Below, in pieces: positions 8,759 through 18,611 of a stretch of 31,004 nt of DNA; the first letter of the stretch is position 1; the number at the start of each line of letters is the position of its first letter. Position numbers and translations under genes: made by a program. Source of the stretch: a virus; the IMG/VR virus record IMGVR_UViG_3300032282_002052, positions 1 to 31,004 of that record; one strand, written 5' to 3'. A model generated the notes under the pieces. That model ran no database searches. It was not told the DNA's origin and was given only the letters and a program-made list of their open reading frames with translations.

Positions 8759-10914
8759 ACATCGTTCAACTCCAAGATATGCTGAAAAGCATGCCGGACA
8801 ACAGGCTGCAACAGGAGTTGTCTACGCCGACCGGATCTGTGCCGCAGTATCTTGTGTTGTCTGAGGTTGTTCGCCGCGACAAGATTCGCTCTGAGGCGGC
8901 AAGCAAGCCAACGACAACGGTTGCTCAGGATCTCGCGCAGAAGCTATTGCCACAGCCGCCGCAGGCTTTCGCTGGCGGTGGGTTTATTTCTGCGTCTGAG
9001 TCTATGGGCAATGCGGGGTTCTCTGGCTACCCAACACAACAGCCCAAAACCCCGAACCCGATCAGCGCGAATACCGGCATCACAAGCATGTTCGCCCCGA
9101 GCCCGGCACCTAAGCCAGCGGCTCCGCAAACTGTAAACAATGTGCAGGTGAGCCAGCCGCAGCCAAAGTTTGATGATGGGCAGTCCAATAACTTCGACAG
9201 CCCCTCTTACTATGAGCAGGGCGCATATGCGAATGGAGGCTTGGCCTCGTTTGCTGGCGGAGGCATGTCGGGAGACCTACCTTTTTTTATAAAGCGCGAG
9301 GCAGATAGGCTCGGTATCGACCCCGTTGATCTCGCGACTGCTATTTCTTATGAGACTGGCGGAACATTTGACCCGGCAGCAAAGGGACCAAAGACAAAGT
9401 GGGGCAGACATATTGGCCTCATTCAGATGGGAGAACCACAGCGCAAGCAATATGGCTATGATCCCAATGGATCCCTTGATAGCCAGATGTCTGCCGTGGG
9501 TAACTACCTTGCTGACCGTGGCGTTAAGCCGGGCATGAAGTTGCTGGATGTTTACAGCACCATCAATGCTGGAGCGCCCGGTCTTTATAACCGTTCAGAT
9601 GAAAAGGCGGGCGGTGCGCCCGGAACAGTATTGGATAAAGTTCGTGACCAGATGGCTGGTCACAAGGAGAAAGCTATGAATTTGTTTGGTCTATTCCCGC
9701 AAGCGGTAACTGATCTTGTGTACGGAAAGCCGCTTGGCGCAGGGCAGGGCGCTGCGGGGTTTGAGGCCCGCGCAGAAAATGTGCCATCTCCAGATATGGC
9801 AACAAGATCTGGCGGGATCATGGATATGATTGGGCTCAAGGCGGGGACACCGGGCGCGGATCAGCGCCTTGCTGATATGAAGTCCCTTGGGCTCAACATG
9901 ATGCAGCAGAAAAAGAAGCCAATGCAGATCCCTGATATGAGGATGGCACCGGCTGATCTTTCTGGTCTTTCTCGCATGAAGTCGGACCCAAATGAAATCG
10001 CATCAGCCATGCTGAACTATGGGCAGTACATGGGGGCTATGGCCTCTGGCGGTGCGGTCCGTATGGCAGATGGAGATTATGTCCCGTTAGGTGTAAACCA
10101 AAATCCATCCTACACGCCCGAATCAATACTTCCCGATTGGCTTAAAGAAGGTTGGATGACGGGGCAGCAGGCTCAAGAATATAGAAAAAAAATTGAACAG
10201 TCCAAGCCTGACCCCGAGACGAAAGCTTCGGTAGATGAGGCTATAAAACAATATCAGTTGTACCCCCAAACGCGCGCAGCCGTTAATCGGCAGCGGGGTC
10301 CGCTTGGCCCATCTGGCGAATCAACGGGTCACATGACCCCTGATGAGGCTGCGCTTAGTGCAGCCCGCTCCAAGCCATCTCAGTATCAGCTTTCTATGGG
10401 AATGCTTGAGCGTTCTGACAAACGCCAGCAGGAGTATCTTGATAAGCTTGTTGAGATGCAGCGTCGGCAGATGGAAGAGGCTACTGGTGGCAAATCGTTC
10501 CTCCGTCAGCTTGGCCTTGGCATGCTGATGAACCCAACATCTCTTCAAGAGAGTATTGCTTCTGGTGCGCAGAATGCGATACAGAGCAGGGAAGCTGCTC
10601 AATCAGAAGGAACTAACAAGCTTGATCAGTACGATCTTGCCAAGATGAAGCTCGCAAGCGATATGGAGGCTGAGAAGGCCAAGCTGGAAATGAGCAACAT
10701 GTACCCAGAGGGCCTTACAACTCAACAGCAGGCTCAGTATTTGTTCGGTAAGATTGTCGAGCTTCGCAACAAAGCCGCTGATGATCCGACAAAAGAAGCG
10801 GATGTTAAATTGTATGATAGCGTCATTCGTAATATGATGACTAAGTTTGGCATTCCGGCCCTTTCAAACGAGAACTCTGGGCTTACTGATTATTTCAACG
10901 CAGTTGTCAAGTGA
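8755..10914 (+). CDS. Internal virion protein with lytic transglycosylase (SLT) domain
   Basis: This 719-residue protein has a lysozyme-like SLT fold at about residues 178-300. The likely catalytic Glu200 sits in AISYETGGTFDPAAKG, followed by HIGLIQMG (residues 221-224, GLIQ) and a helix DSQMSAVGNYLADRG. This domain would cut peptidoglycan for DNA entry. The N-terminus is a helix plus a long Pro/Gln/Gly-rich linker, and the C-terminal third (about 520-719) is helical and polar. In T7-like phages such activity belongs to gp16; here it lies in the middle member of the set. The gene starts with an ATGA overlap and is 17 bases from the giant gene downstream. Confidence 0.75.
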   Translation: MNIVQLQDMLKSMPDNRLQQELSTPTGSVPQYLVLSEVVRRDKIRSEAASKPTTTVAQDLAQKLLPQPPQAFAGGGFISASESMGNAGFSGYPTQQPKTPNPISANTGITSMFAPSPAPKPAAPQTVNNVQVSQPQPKFDDGQSNNFDSPSYYEQGAYANGGLASFAGGGMSGDLPFFIKREADRLGIDPVDLATAISYETGGTFDPAAKGPKTKWGRHIGLIQMGEPQRKQYGYDPNGSLDSQMSAVGNYLADRGVKPGMKLLDVYSTINAGAPGLYNRSDEKAGGAPGTVLDKVRDQMAGHKEKAMNLFGLFPQAVTDLVYGKPLGAGQGAAGFEARAENVPSPDMATRSGGIMDMIGLKAGTPGADQRLADMKSLGLNMMQQKKKPMQIPDMRMAPADLSGLSRMKSDPNEIASAMLNYGQYMGAMASGGAVRMADGDYVPLGVNQNPSYTPESILPDWLKEGWMTGQQAQEYRKKIEQSKPDPETKASVDEAIKQYQLYPQTRAAVNRQRGPLGPSGESTGHMTPDEAALSAARSKPSQYQLSMGMLERSDKRQQEYLDKLVEMQRRQMEEATGGKSFLRQLGLGMLMNPTSLQESIASGAQNAIQSREAAQSEGTNKLDQYDLAKMKLASDMEAEKAKLEMSNMYPEGLTTQQQAQYLFGKIVELRNKAADDPTKEADVKLYDSVIRNMMTKFGIPALSNENSGLTDYFNAVVK

Positions 10915-10931
10915 CACAGCAAGGATAGTAA

Positions 10932-13900
10932 ATGGCAAAAGAGATCACCGTCCCGGGTATCGGTAACACATTCGTTCCCGATAACGCAACAGACGCAGAG
11001 ATCAACTACTTCGTTAATAAGGTTCAGCAGGCTGGTGGCTTCGAGGCTGCCGCTGAACAGGCGAAGCAAGAAACCCCGGGCCGTTGGGGCGCTGGAGTAA
11101 ATAGATTCCAAGGCGGAATTGAGGCACTCCTCGGCCAATTAGCAGAGGGTGCTGGGGCTCCCGGGGTTGCAAAAAATCTTTATGGTGCGGCTGAAGCGAA
11201 CGTCATTGAAGCCGCTAAGTACAAGCCAGCAGTTCCATCATTCAAAGACATCCGTGGAGCGGGAGACCTAGCGTCTTACTTGGCGGATCAGATTGCCTCG
11301 TCCGCTCCTGACATTGGTGTTGCCGCCGTAGGATCCCTGCCGGGTGTCCTGACCGCGAACCCATATCTTGCCGCCCTTGGTGCGGCTGCCCCAACATATG
11401 CCAGCATGACCGGCCAGAACATCTTGTCTCAGGCAGAGGCACAGAATGTTCCGCTCAGCAAAACAAATCTTTCAACAGCCGCTGCCGCAGCCGTACCTCA
11501 GACTATTCTTCAGTCTGTTACACCAGCGCGGTTCCTTGGCAAGATTGCTCTTCTTCCCGCCGGGCTTCGCAACCTTACAGTTGGGAAGGTGGCGAGGGAG
11601 ATTGCCGTCTCTGGTGCATATGAAGGTCTCACTGAAGGCGCACAGCAGGCGATTCAGATTGCCCAGTCAGACCCAGAGAAGTTCTTTGAGTTTGGGCCCG
11701 ATGTTCAAAATGAAGTCCTTGAGGCTGCCGTTGCCGGTGGTCTGCTTGGTGGCCTTGGCGAGGGTGTCACAACGGGACTGCGCACGCCACTCAAGGCTGT
11801 CTATAAGAACCGCGCAGAAGAGCGTGCCGTAAAAAACACGGTTAATGTGATTCGTGGTCGCGCTCCGGTTGGCGATCTTACTGTTCGGCCAATTGAAATT
11901 GAGAGCCCTGACGGAACCAAGCGCACAATCCACAATGTAGCGGATGGAACTGGCCGCGTGTTTCGGGGTTTTGAAGATCCTGAAACGGCACGGAAGGTTA
12001 TTGACCGCTTCAATCTTCAGCAGAAAAAGGCAGAAGAACTCCGCCAAAAAGCAGCGGAACAGAAGCGGCAGCCCGAACTGGGAACCCCGACACCCCCGGA
12101 GGGGGCTACCCCCGTTGAACCCCCACCGTCTCCTAGCGTCTTACAGCGTTTACTAAAGATCCCGGTCGAGCAGGACCGGCAGAACCCCATTACAAAGAAG
12201 CCAGAGCGGATCAAGTCTGAAACCCCGATCATTGATTACAATGGTCGGAAGATTGCCGTGGTTGATGTGAATGGTACAAAGGTTCCGTTCTATCAAAGCA
12301 CAGGTCTAAGCAAGCGCCCCGAAACCACGGCTGGCAAGTGGTATCCATTCCTTGGCATTGGCCCAGATGGCTGGATGAACAATGCGTCCGGAAAGGATAT
12401 GGCTAACTATTACGGCAGCCCTAAGTTGCGTGATGTAGCCGAGACACTTGACCGCGAGATGGGGGATATCCGCAAGCGCACAGACTTGCCGGTTATGCCA
12501 GCAACGGGCGCGCATGCAGACTTCATTAACGCGGGGTTGGATCCGGTAGAAAATAAGCCTGAGAATCTGGGTCGCCTCAAGAACGCCTTAGATTCGCTTG
12601 TGGGCCGTGTTGAGCGCGGCCCCGCCCCAGCAGAGCCCGCCGCGCCTCCACCGCCTCCACAGCCAATTGTGAGCCCTCCAGAACAACCGGCAGCCGGGCC
12701 CCAGCCGGGCGGTAGTGTTCCGTTTGTGATGACGAACCAGATGCGGCAGGCATTGGCCGCCCTTGGGTACTCGCCAGACGCGATAAAGAACATGACCCCA
12801 ACCGAAGCGTGGGGTATCATAAGTTCCAAAACACCGGCAGCGCTCGTTGCCGAGCCGGTATCTACGCCTGTGGCTGAGCCCGTGCCCGGTGAGCCAGCGC
12901 CCACGCCACCAGTTGAACCGGGACAGGCTCCAATCGAGCCATCTCCTTCGCCGGGTGTGCCCGGGCCAACCCCGGTCATGGGTAAAAAGAAAAAGACAAA
13001 AGCGGGAGAGCAGACACTTCCCCCCGCACTTGAACGTCGCATCTCGCGAGATGAGGCAGAGCTATTTAAGGCGTCAAAACAAGAAGCCCAAAAAAGAATT
13101 AAACGCCCAAACGGCCTCCATACGAAATATATAAATTGGGCAGAAGATTTCCTTGACTTTGGGGCACCATCTTGGCTGCAAGATGTTCAATCTGTGGTCG
13201 ATGAGCTTTCTCTGTCGCTTGGACTTTATGTCATCCCAAGAACTTTTGCCGCAACACCCAAGGACAAAGGGCTTCGCGGAACCGCAGATTCGCGGGACAT
13301 CAATAATCCAATCATATTTATAAACTCATCAATAGACAGAAACGCGGCGCTTGCCGTTGCCCTTCATGAGCTTGGTCACATTGTAGAGAAATCTGCTCTC
13401 TTTAATGCTCCAATGTCAGTACAGTGGGCCATTGAGGATGAGTGGGTAAAGAGTAAAAAGAAGCGCCTTGGGAAGGGAATTAAATACTCATACTTCAAAC
13501 CAATAACAGGCGCTGACCCTAACAGGCCAAACGAACCTGAATATAAAGATTATACTAGGGAGTATAAAGAGTATGTACGAAGTAAGGAAGAATGGTTTGC
13601 AGAACAGGTATCCCGTTTTCTAACCCAAAAAAAGGAACCAATTTCTGTCTCTGAAAAATTCTTCAGCGGAATTGCAGATATTTGGAGAAAAATATATGAT
13701 ACTCTCTCCAAGTACATTCCGCTTTCTAATTCCGTTGACGAGTTTATGCGCGGACGATGGAGACCAGATTTAATTGAAAAAAGGATTTCTGAAAAGACTT
13801 CTGCCGGGAGCCTTGCGCCAGATGAAGGATTGATTGCAAACAGATCAATCCCGGATGGGCAGAAAGACCCGCCGACAGTTGACGAATACGAAATTGAAGT

Positions 13901-16808
13901 GGATTCGCCCGAGAACCAAGACCCCGGCCCCGCTGCGCCCGCCCCAGAAATGCCATACCTTCCCAAGGTAGTGATGGCAACGCCAGAGGCGTACAAGGCA
14001 AGTGAAGGCCACATGGTCTATGGTGCCGCCGCTTATCGTCTCGCGAACTTCCTCGACAAAATCTTTCAGCACAAGTGGGCCAAGAGTTTCATCCCAGAAA
14101 AGCTTACCGGCGAGAAGGCTGCCGACACATTCATGACCGCGCTGACAGACAAAATGCTGCCGGTGGGTAAGGTTGTGGATTATATCCGCGCCGCTGGCGG
14201 AACTGTGCTTGATGCATTTGATCCATACCTGCGCGAAGAGCAGATGTATGGGGTCGTTAATGAGAGGCTTACAGAAGCCGAGGCAAACCTTTACAAGCCA
14301 GTTGCTGACGCTATTAAGCGAAACGGGCTGAAGATTGATGATGTAAATAACTACCTCTACGCGCTTCATGCGCCAGAGCGCAATGCTCTCATGCGTGAAA
14401 TTGGCAACACAGACCCCGAGCGTGGTTCTGGTATGTCTGACAAAGAGGCCGGTGACATTGTCGAAAAAATTCAGGCTGATCCAAAGTTCTCTGCATATGA
14501 AGAGGTTCGGGGTCTTGTTAGAAAGATCATCGACAGCACAAACGCGGCCCGCGTAGAAGCAGGTCTAATTCCAAAGGACATGCCGCCAAGAGTAATCACC
14601 CTTAAGGATGGGACAAAGAAAACCCTGCCTAACTACAAGGACTACGTTCCGCTTCGTGGATTTGCGGATGAAGCTGTCGAGGGTGGCAGCGAACTCTATG
14701 CCAACACCGGCAAGGGCCTAAAGATCCGTGGCAAGGAAGACAAATCAGCCCTTGGCAGAACAAGCAAGGCTGGCGACATTATAACTCATGTCATGCTTCA
14801 GCACACTGAGGCGGTGATCCGCTCTGAAAAGAATAAGGTTGGGCGCGCATTCCATGACCTTATTAAGCAGAACATGTTCCTGCCGAAGTCAGGCTTTGAT
14901 GTGCGCCGTGACTATGGGATTGAGATACTTAAGTCTGCGCCCATGCGGATGACTCTAAACAGGCACGGGGTTCTTCAGTTCGTACCTGATGCTATGTACA
15001 AAAGCCGGGACGATGTCTTCGTGTTTAAGATGGACGGCAAGGAAGTCGCCATCAAGATTGGCGACCCCGCCCTTCGCAAAGCTCTCATCGCCAAGCCATT
15101 CTCTGGCCCGGAGTCGGTCGGGAAACTCATCCGCCTGTTCAGCAAAATGAATCGGTTCCTTGCGGCAGTGAATACTAGTTATAACCCTGAGTTCATGCTT
15201 ACCAACCTACCAAGAGATCTTGAGCAAGCGCTCATCAGCATTGGTCAGTATGATGTCAAGGGGATTGAGGCGAAGGTATTCAAGAATGTCCGCAAGGCAC
15301 TGACGGGCTCCCTCAGAGTTATCCGCGATCAGAATGCCAAGGGCGAGTGGGAAGATGTCTTCCGTGACTTTGCGGCAAACGGCGGCATGACATCTGGCAT
15401 CGCTGGTATTCGCGACTTTGACACTCGCTTTAAGAAGATCCAAGATCTTGTAAAGGATGATCCGAAGACGGCACAAGCCAGATCCCTTGAGGCAATCAAG
15501 TATGTCTTCAAGGGCCTTGAAGACCTAAACTCAGCATTCGAAAACAGCATCCGCGTTTCTGTTTACAAGAGTCTCCTTGACGCCGGTCTGTCAAAGGCCC
15601 GCGCCGCGCAGGCGGCAAAGAACCTTACCGTTAACTTCGACAAGAAGGGTGAGTATGGGCAGTACATTAACTCATTCTACTTGTTCTTCAACGCATCTGC
15701 TCAAGGCATGCTGTCTATGGGCAATGCCCTCGCCCGGTCAAAGAAGGTTCGTCAGCGCGCTGTGGGGCTTCTTGTCCTCGGCATGACGCAGGATGCTCTT
15801 AATTCTCTTTTTGGAGAAGAGGATTCTGACGGAGAAAAGTTCTATGACAAGATCCCTGCGTACAAGCTTGAGCGCAATATTATCCTTATGATGCCGGGCA
15901 CAAAAGATTATATTGCCATCCCGCTTCCTCCGGGGTTCAGCTTTTTCTATAACACTGGCCGACTGTTTACGCGCCGTCTTCGTTTCAAAGACAGCACAAC
16001 GGACACGGCAAAGGGCCTTATCTCAAACTTTGTTGATAACGCGAACCCACTCGGCGGAACGGAAACACTTCTCAACTTCCTTGCGCCGACCTCTCTTGAT
16101 CCGTTGGTTTCTCTTACAGCCAACATTGACTTTACCGGCAAGAAGATTGCTCCCGAAAATTTCCCCGGCGCAACCCCGAGACCAAACAGTCAAATTCATT
16201 GGTCGTCAACCAATCCAGTCTACACCACCATTTCAGACTGGATGAGCAAGCTGACAGGTGGAACGGATTACGTTCCGGGGTTGGTTGAGGTAAAGCCAGA
16301 CCAGATAGAATACTTGGCTGACTTTTTGGGAGGCGGTGTTGCTGCCTTTGCAAAGCGCACCATTGACATGTCAACCCGAGAACTTCCCAAGCTTCTTCGG
16401 GGAGATCTTGAGAACATGGACATCAACAATGTGCCGGTTGTCCGTCGCCTTGTTGGCAATGTCTCTGAGCGCGTACAGACAGAGGACTACATGGATAAGG
16501 TTAACCATGTCCTCCAGCGCGGAATGGAACTGGATGCGGCCCGCAAGGAGGGAGATCTTGCTTCAGTCAAGCGGGCGCAAGAGAACTATGCTGGTGAGTT
16601 GAAGATCTACCATCAGGTAAAGCAACTCAACAACAAGCGTTCGAGGCTTGCTTCTGATCTACGAAAACTCCGCAACAATCCGAAGATCAGTCCGGAACAG
16701 CTTCTTCTCCGCACCCAGCAGATTCAAAAGCAAATGAATTCTGTCATGGATCAGGTGAATACACTTTACGGCAAGAACGTAAAGGAAAACCCGCTTGGGC
16801 TCTTTTAA
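10932..16808 (+). CDS. Giant polyvalent internal virion protein with zincin-type motif and LPD38-like C-terminus
   Basis: This is a 1958-residue protein, the largest in the window. Residues 1-35 (EITVPGIGNTFVPDNATDAE) match the short N-terminal motif of phage polyvalent proteins. Residues about 112-200 are Ala/Gly/Leu-rich and hydrophobic enough to insert in a membrane. Pro-rich linkers lie near 385-405 and 610-720. Residues 812-816 are HELGH, a zinc metallopeptidase motif preceded by a hydrophobic strand (AALAVAL). About residue 1580 lies a FYLFFNASAQG motif typical of large polyvalent protein-associated domain 38. The C-terminus (about 1860-1950) is a helical coiled-coil-like region. It follows the transglycosylase gene with a good ribosome site (AAGGAT). 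The expected role is an ejected channel and processing protein. Its stop overlaps the integrase stop on the other strand by four bases. Confidence 0.75.
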   Translation: MAKEITVPGIGNTFVPDNATDAEINYFVNKVQQAGGFEAAAEQAKQETPGRWGAGVNRFQGGIEALLGQLAEGAGAPGVAKNLYGAAEANVIEAAKYKPAVPSFKDIRGAGDLASYLADQIASSAPDIGVAAVGSLPGVLTANPYLAALGAAAPTYASMTGQNILSQAEAQNVPLSKTNLSTAAAAAVPQTILQSVTPARFLGKIALLPAGLRNLTVGKVAREIAVSGAYEGLTEGAQQAIQIAQSDPEKFFEFGPDVQNEVLEAAVAGGLLGGLGEGVTTGLRTPLKAVYKNRAEERAVKNTVNVIRGRAPVGDLTVRPIEIESPDGTKRTIHNVADGTGRVFRGFEDPETARKVIDRFNLQQKKAEELRQKAAEQKRQPELGTPTPPEGATPVEPPPSPSVLQRLLKIPVEQDRQNPITKKPERIKSETPIIDYNGRKIAVVDVNGTKVPFYQSTGLSKRPETTAGKWYPFLGIGPDGWMNNASGKDMANYYGSPKLRDVAETLDREMGDIRKRTDLPVMPATGAHADFINAGLDPVENKPENLGRLKNALDSLVGRVERGPAPAEPAAPPPPPQPIVSPPEQPAAGPQPGGSVPFVMTNQMRQALAALGYSPDAIKNMTPTEAWGIISSKTPAALVAEPVSTPVAEPVPGEPAPTPPVEPGQAPIEPSPSPGVPGPTPVMGKKKKTKAGEQTLPPALERRISRDEAELFKASKQEAQKRIKRPNGLHTKYINWAEDFLDFGAPSWLQDVQSVVDELSLSLGLYVIPRTFAATPKDKGLRGTADSRDINNPIIFINSSIDRNAALAVALHELGHIVEKSALFNAPMSVQWAIEDEWVKSKKKRLGKGIKYSYFKPITGADPNRPNEPEYKDYTREYKEYVRSKEEWFAEQVSRFLTQKKEPISVSEKFFSGIADIWRKIYDTLSKYIPLSNSVDEFMRGRWRPDLIEKRISEKTSAGSLAPDEGLIANRSIPDGQKDPPTVDEYEIEVDSPENQDPGPAAPAPEMPYLPKVVMATPEAYKASEGHMVYGAAAYRLANFLDKIFQHKWAKSFIPEKLTGEKAADTFMTALTDKMLPVGKVVDYIRAAGGTVLDAFDPYLREEQMYGVVNERLTEAEANLYKPVADAIKRNGLKIDDVNNYLYALHAPERNALMREIGNTDPERGSGMSDKEAGDIVEKIQADPKFSAYEEVRGLVRKIIDSTNAARVEAGLIPKDMPPRVITLKDGTKKTLPNYKDYVPLRGFADEAVEGGSELYANTGKGLKIRGKEDKSALGRTSKAGDIITHVMLQHTEAVIRSEKNKVGRAFHDLIKQNMFLPKSGFDVRRDYGIEILKSAPMRMTLNRHGVLQFVPDAMYKSRDDVFVFKMDGKEVAIKIGDPALRKALIAKPFSGPESVGKLIRLFSKMNRFLAAVNTSYNPEFMLTNLPRDLEQALISIGQYDVKGIEAKVFKNVRKALTGSLRVIRDQNAKGEWEDVFRDFAANGGMTSGIAGIRDFDTRFKKIQDLVKDDPKTAQARSLEAIKYVFKGLEDLNSAFENSIRVSVYKSLLDAGLSKARAAQAAKNLTVNFDKKGEYGQYINSFYLFFNASAQGMLSMGNALARSKKVRQRAVGLLVLGMTQDALNSLFGEEDSDGEKFYDKIPAYKLERNIILMMPGTKDYIAIPLPPGFSFFYNTGRLFTRRLRFKDSTTDTAKGLISNFVDNANPLGGTETLLNFLAPTSLDPLVSLTANIDFTGKKIAPENFPGATPRPNSQIHWSSTNPVYTTISDWMSKLTGGTDYVPGLVEVKPDQIEYLADFLGGGVAAFAKRTIDMSTRELPKLLRGDLENMDINNVPVVRRLVGNVSERVQTEDYMDKVNHVLQRGMELDAARKEGDLASVKRAQENYAGELKIYHQVKQLNNKRSRLASDLRKLRNNPKISPEQLLLRTQQIQKQMNSVMDQVNTLYGKNVKENPLGLF

Positions 16809-17608
16809 TCCATAGAGTCCACGGCAGAAGCAATCATCTTCTTTGCATTGGCATCCTTGGTGTAAAGGGTGACCATAGAAAGAGTGGTGTGACCAAGGAG
16901 AGCGGCGATCTCATTTGCAGATCTGCCGTTTTCCGCAAGGGTTGCTGCCACCGTTTTACGGATCCCGTGGAACGGAAGGTCAATCCCTATCTTCCGGGTG
17001 TGGAGCTTGAAGCAAGAGCGGAATGTTTCCGCATGAATGCGCCTGTCTTTCGACACAATGTATTCGCCCTTGTCCTCAATGGAATCAAGAATTTTCTTGA
17101 GGCTAGGGTGTATCTTTATCTGCATCTTCTGACCAGTCTTTGACTGCACCACATTCAAGGTGTCGCCATCGGTGATGTCACTCCACTTCATAGACAGAAC
17201 ATCTCCCTGCCTCTGACCCGTATACCAAGAAAGGGCAACAGCAGTGCGAACTGTTCTGTGATTTATAGCAATAACTTTCTTTATCTGGTCAACGCTCCAG
17301 CGCGGAATTGGTGTCATCTTTTGCATCTTAATCCGGTAACATGGATTTGCGTGAACAAACTCCATGTCAAGTGCATAGCTAAACAACACGCTCGTTGCCT
17401 TCACAAATTGAAATGCCTTGCCCGGAGAGTCTGCCATCTCATCATTAAAAGAAACAATCTCTGCGCGGCGGATAGACTCAATGTCGCGCCCAGAAAAGCG
17501 GTCCTCAAATGTCTTGAGACCACTTATGTATTGGCTCTGAGATAGGGGCTTGAGCTTTCGAAAGTTTCCGGAGCCCATAAACTTTGTGATAACCTCTTCA
17601 ATCTTCAT
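16805..17608 (-). CDS. int: Tyrosine recombinase / integrase
   Basis: This 267-residue protein has an N-terminal SAM-like DNA-binding domain (residues about 1-95) and a full catalytic domain. The expected residues are present: R133 in YTGQRQGDVL, K157 in SKTGQ, H214 and R217 in FHGIRKT, H240 in LLGHTT and nucleophile Y249 in VTLYTK. It lacks an N-terminal arm-binding domain, so it is a short integrase. The start overlaps the stop of the upstream gene (ATGA), and its stop overlaps that of the giant virion gene on the opposite strand. No non-coding attP-like stretch lies beside it. Site-specific integration or dimer resolution is the expected role. No repressor gene was recognised nearby. Confidence 0.9.
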   Translation of the reverse strand: MKIEEVITKFMGSGNFRKLKPLSQSQYISGLKTFEDRFSGRDIESIRRAEIVSFNDEMADSPGKAFQFVKATSVLFSYALDMEFVHANPCYRIKMQKMTPIPRWSVDQIKKVIAINHRTVRTAVALSWYTGQRQGDVLSMKWSDITDGDTLNVVQSKTGQKMQIKIHPSLKKILDSIEDKGEYIVSKDRRIHAETFRSCFKLHTRKIGIDLPFHGIRKTVAATLAENGRSANEIAALLGHTTLSMVTLYTKDANAKKMIASAVDSMD

Positions 17609-18051
17609 TTGACCTTCCCTTTTTTATAATCGTACTCAAACTGGTCCTTAAGAGCCATGAATTTATTTCTTGCGTTCTCATTTGTTGAGAATTCCGAACG
17701 GGACTTGACCCCGCAGAACTCTCTGACCGCATCCTTGGCGGCAGCCTCACTCGCAATCTCCGCCATGCCTGTCGCCTCAAGCCATTGCTGGAAGCGTTCA
17801 TTGCGACACAGGGCACCAGCAATTGCAATGGCGGTATCAGCCTCTCGCTTCTTCACGCCCTTCACTGGTTCATCCTGATCATTGAGCAGGACGGCAGCAA
17901 TCATATAACGACTGCCAACCGGAGCCACAACGAGATCCTGCGGCGCATCTGCCGGATGAATGGACAGCTTCAAGACAAGCCCGTTCTTGTCCTGTGTCAT
18001 GGCTATTTTGATAGCTTCAAAGTTTATTGCAACGTCACGAATGTCGCTCAT
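17605..18051 (-). CDS. Conserved phage protein, function unknown
   Basis: This is a 148-residue protein. The N-terminal half is beta-rich (FEAIKIAMTQDKNGLVLKLS, then APVGSRYMIAAVLLNDQDEPV), a pattern I recall from many phage early regions next to recombination genes. The C-terminal half is helical with ALCRNERFQQWLEATG and ends very basic (YDYKKGKVK). The start is the ATG overlapping the stop of the HD gene (ATGA). An ATG six bases upstream is possible. It is coupled to int by another ATGA. No catalytic motif was found. Confidence 0.7.
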   Translation of the reverse strand: MSDIRDVAINFEAIKIAMTQDKNGLVLKLSIHPADAPQDLVVAPVGSRYMIAAVLLNDQDEPVKGVKKREADTAIAIAGALCRNERFQQWLEATGMAEIASEAAAKDAVREFCGVKSRSEFSTNENARNKFMALKDQFEYDYKKGKVK

Positions 18052-18611
18052 CACCATCCCGTAATCTCTTGTAACCGCTTGTTTTGACTGTCTAATTCTG
18101 ACCACAGTTCAATAAACTGGCGGGGTTTCCACAGGGCAAACTTAAAATAGTCGTATTCTTGGCTGTACATCGCAGCGTATATTTCGCCATGCTTAATTGA
18201 CCGCGCATGATTGTGGCGGCGGTCACAGAGCTTAATCAGAAGGGCAAGATTATCTTCTCTGATCCGCCAGTAGGTATTCATGTGGCGTTCTTTGCGGCTC
18301 TTGCCGGGCCGATCTGTCACGCGATCAACCGCCCGGATTGTATAGTGTACCTCATCTTGTGCAAACCCCGTCTCAAAAAAGGCAAGCTCAAGATCCTCAA
18401 TCGTCTTGTTGGTGTCTTCGATTACATCGTGCAGCCAAGCGGCAGCAACTACACTGTCATGGTACACATCCATGACGCTATCCTTTCGCGCATGTATAGA
18501 CACATGATTGGCAACATCGGCAAGATGCTCATCAATCTTTAGGCATCCATGATCCTGACTGCCGTGTGCAGCAAGGGCGTAGCCTTTGGCAAATTCAATT
18601 AGCTTGCTCAT
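18051..18611 (-). CDS. HD-domain phosphohydrolase, SpoT/MESH1-like
   Basis: This 186-residue protein has the ordered motifs of the RelA/SpoT hydrolase superfamily. There is an early histidine in ALAAHG, EHLADVANHV near residue 29, the HD pair H61-D62 followed by E65-D66 in AAWLHDVIEDT, and D130 in LLIKLCDRRHN. Single-domain versions (MESH1-type) remove the 3'-pyrophosphate of (p)ppGpp; other HD relatives act on different nucleotides. There is no synthetase or regulatory domain. The ATG chosen overlaps the stop of the 48-residue membrane protein (ATGA) and is preceded by GGGTGG. A role in damping the host alarmone response is inferred. Confidence 0.75.
   Translation of the reverse strand: MSKLIEFAKGYALAAHGSQDHGCLKIDEHLADVANHVSIHARKDSVMDVYHDSVVAAAWLHDVIEDTNKTIEDLELAFFETGFAQDEVHYTIRAVDRVTDRPGKSRKERHMNTYWRIREDNLALLIKLCDRRHNHARSIKHGEIYAAMYSQEYDYFKFALWKPRQFIELWSELDSQNKRLQEITGW

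Noticed and set aside
12410-13042. 210-codon minus-strand ORF inside the giant gene
   Set aside because: It lies opposite Pro-rich linkers, which give Gly/Ser-rich open frames by composition. No start site or family pattern.
13845-14369. 174-codon minus-strand ORF inside the giant gene
   Set aside because: No ribosome site or recognisable domain, and it lies within a long coding sequence with consistent codon use.
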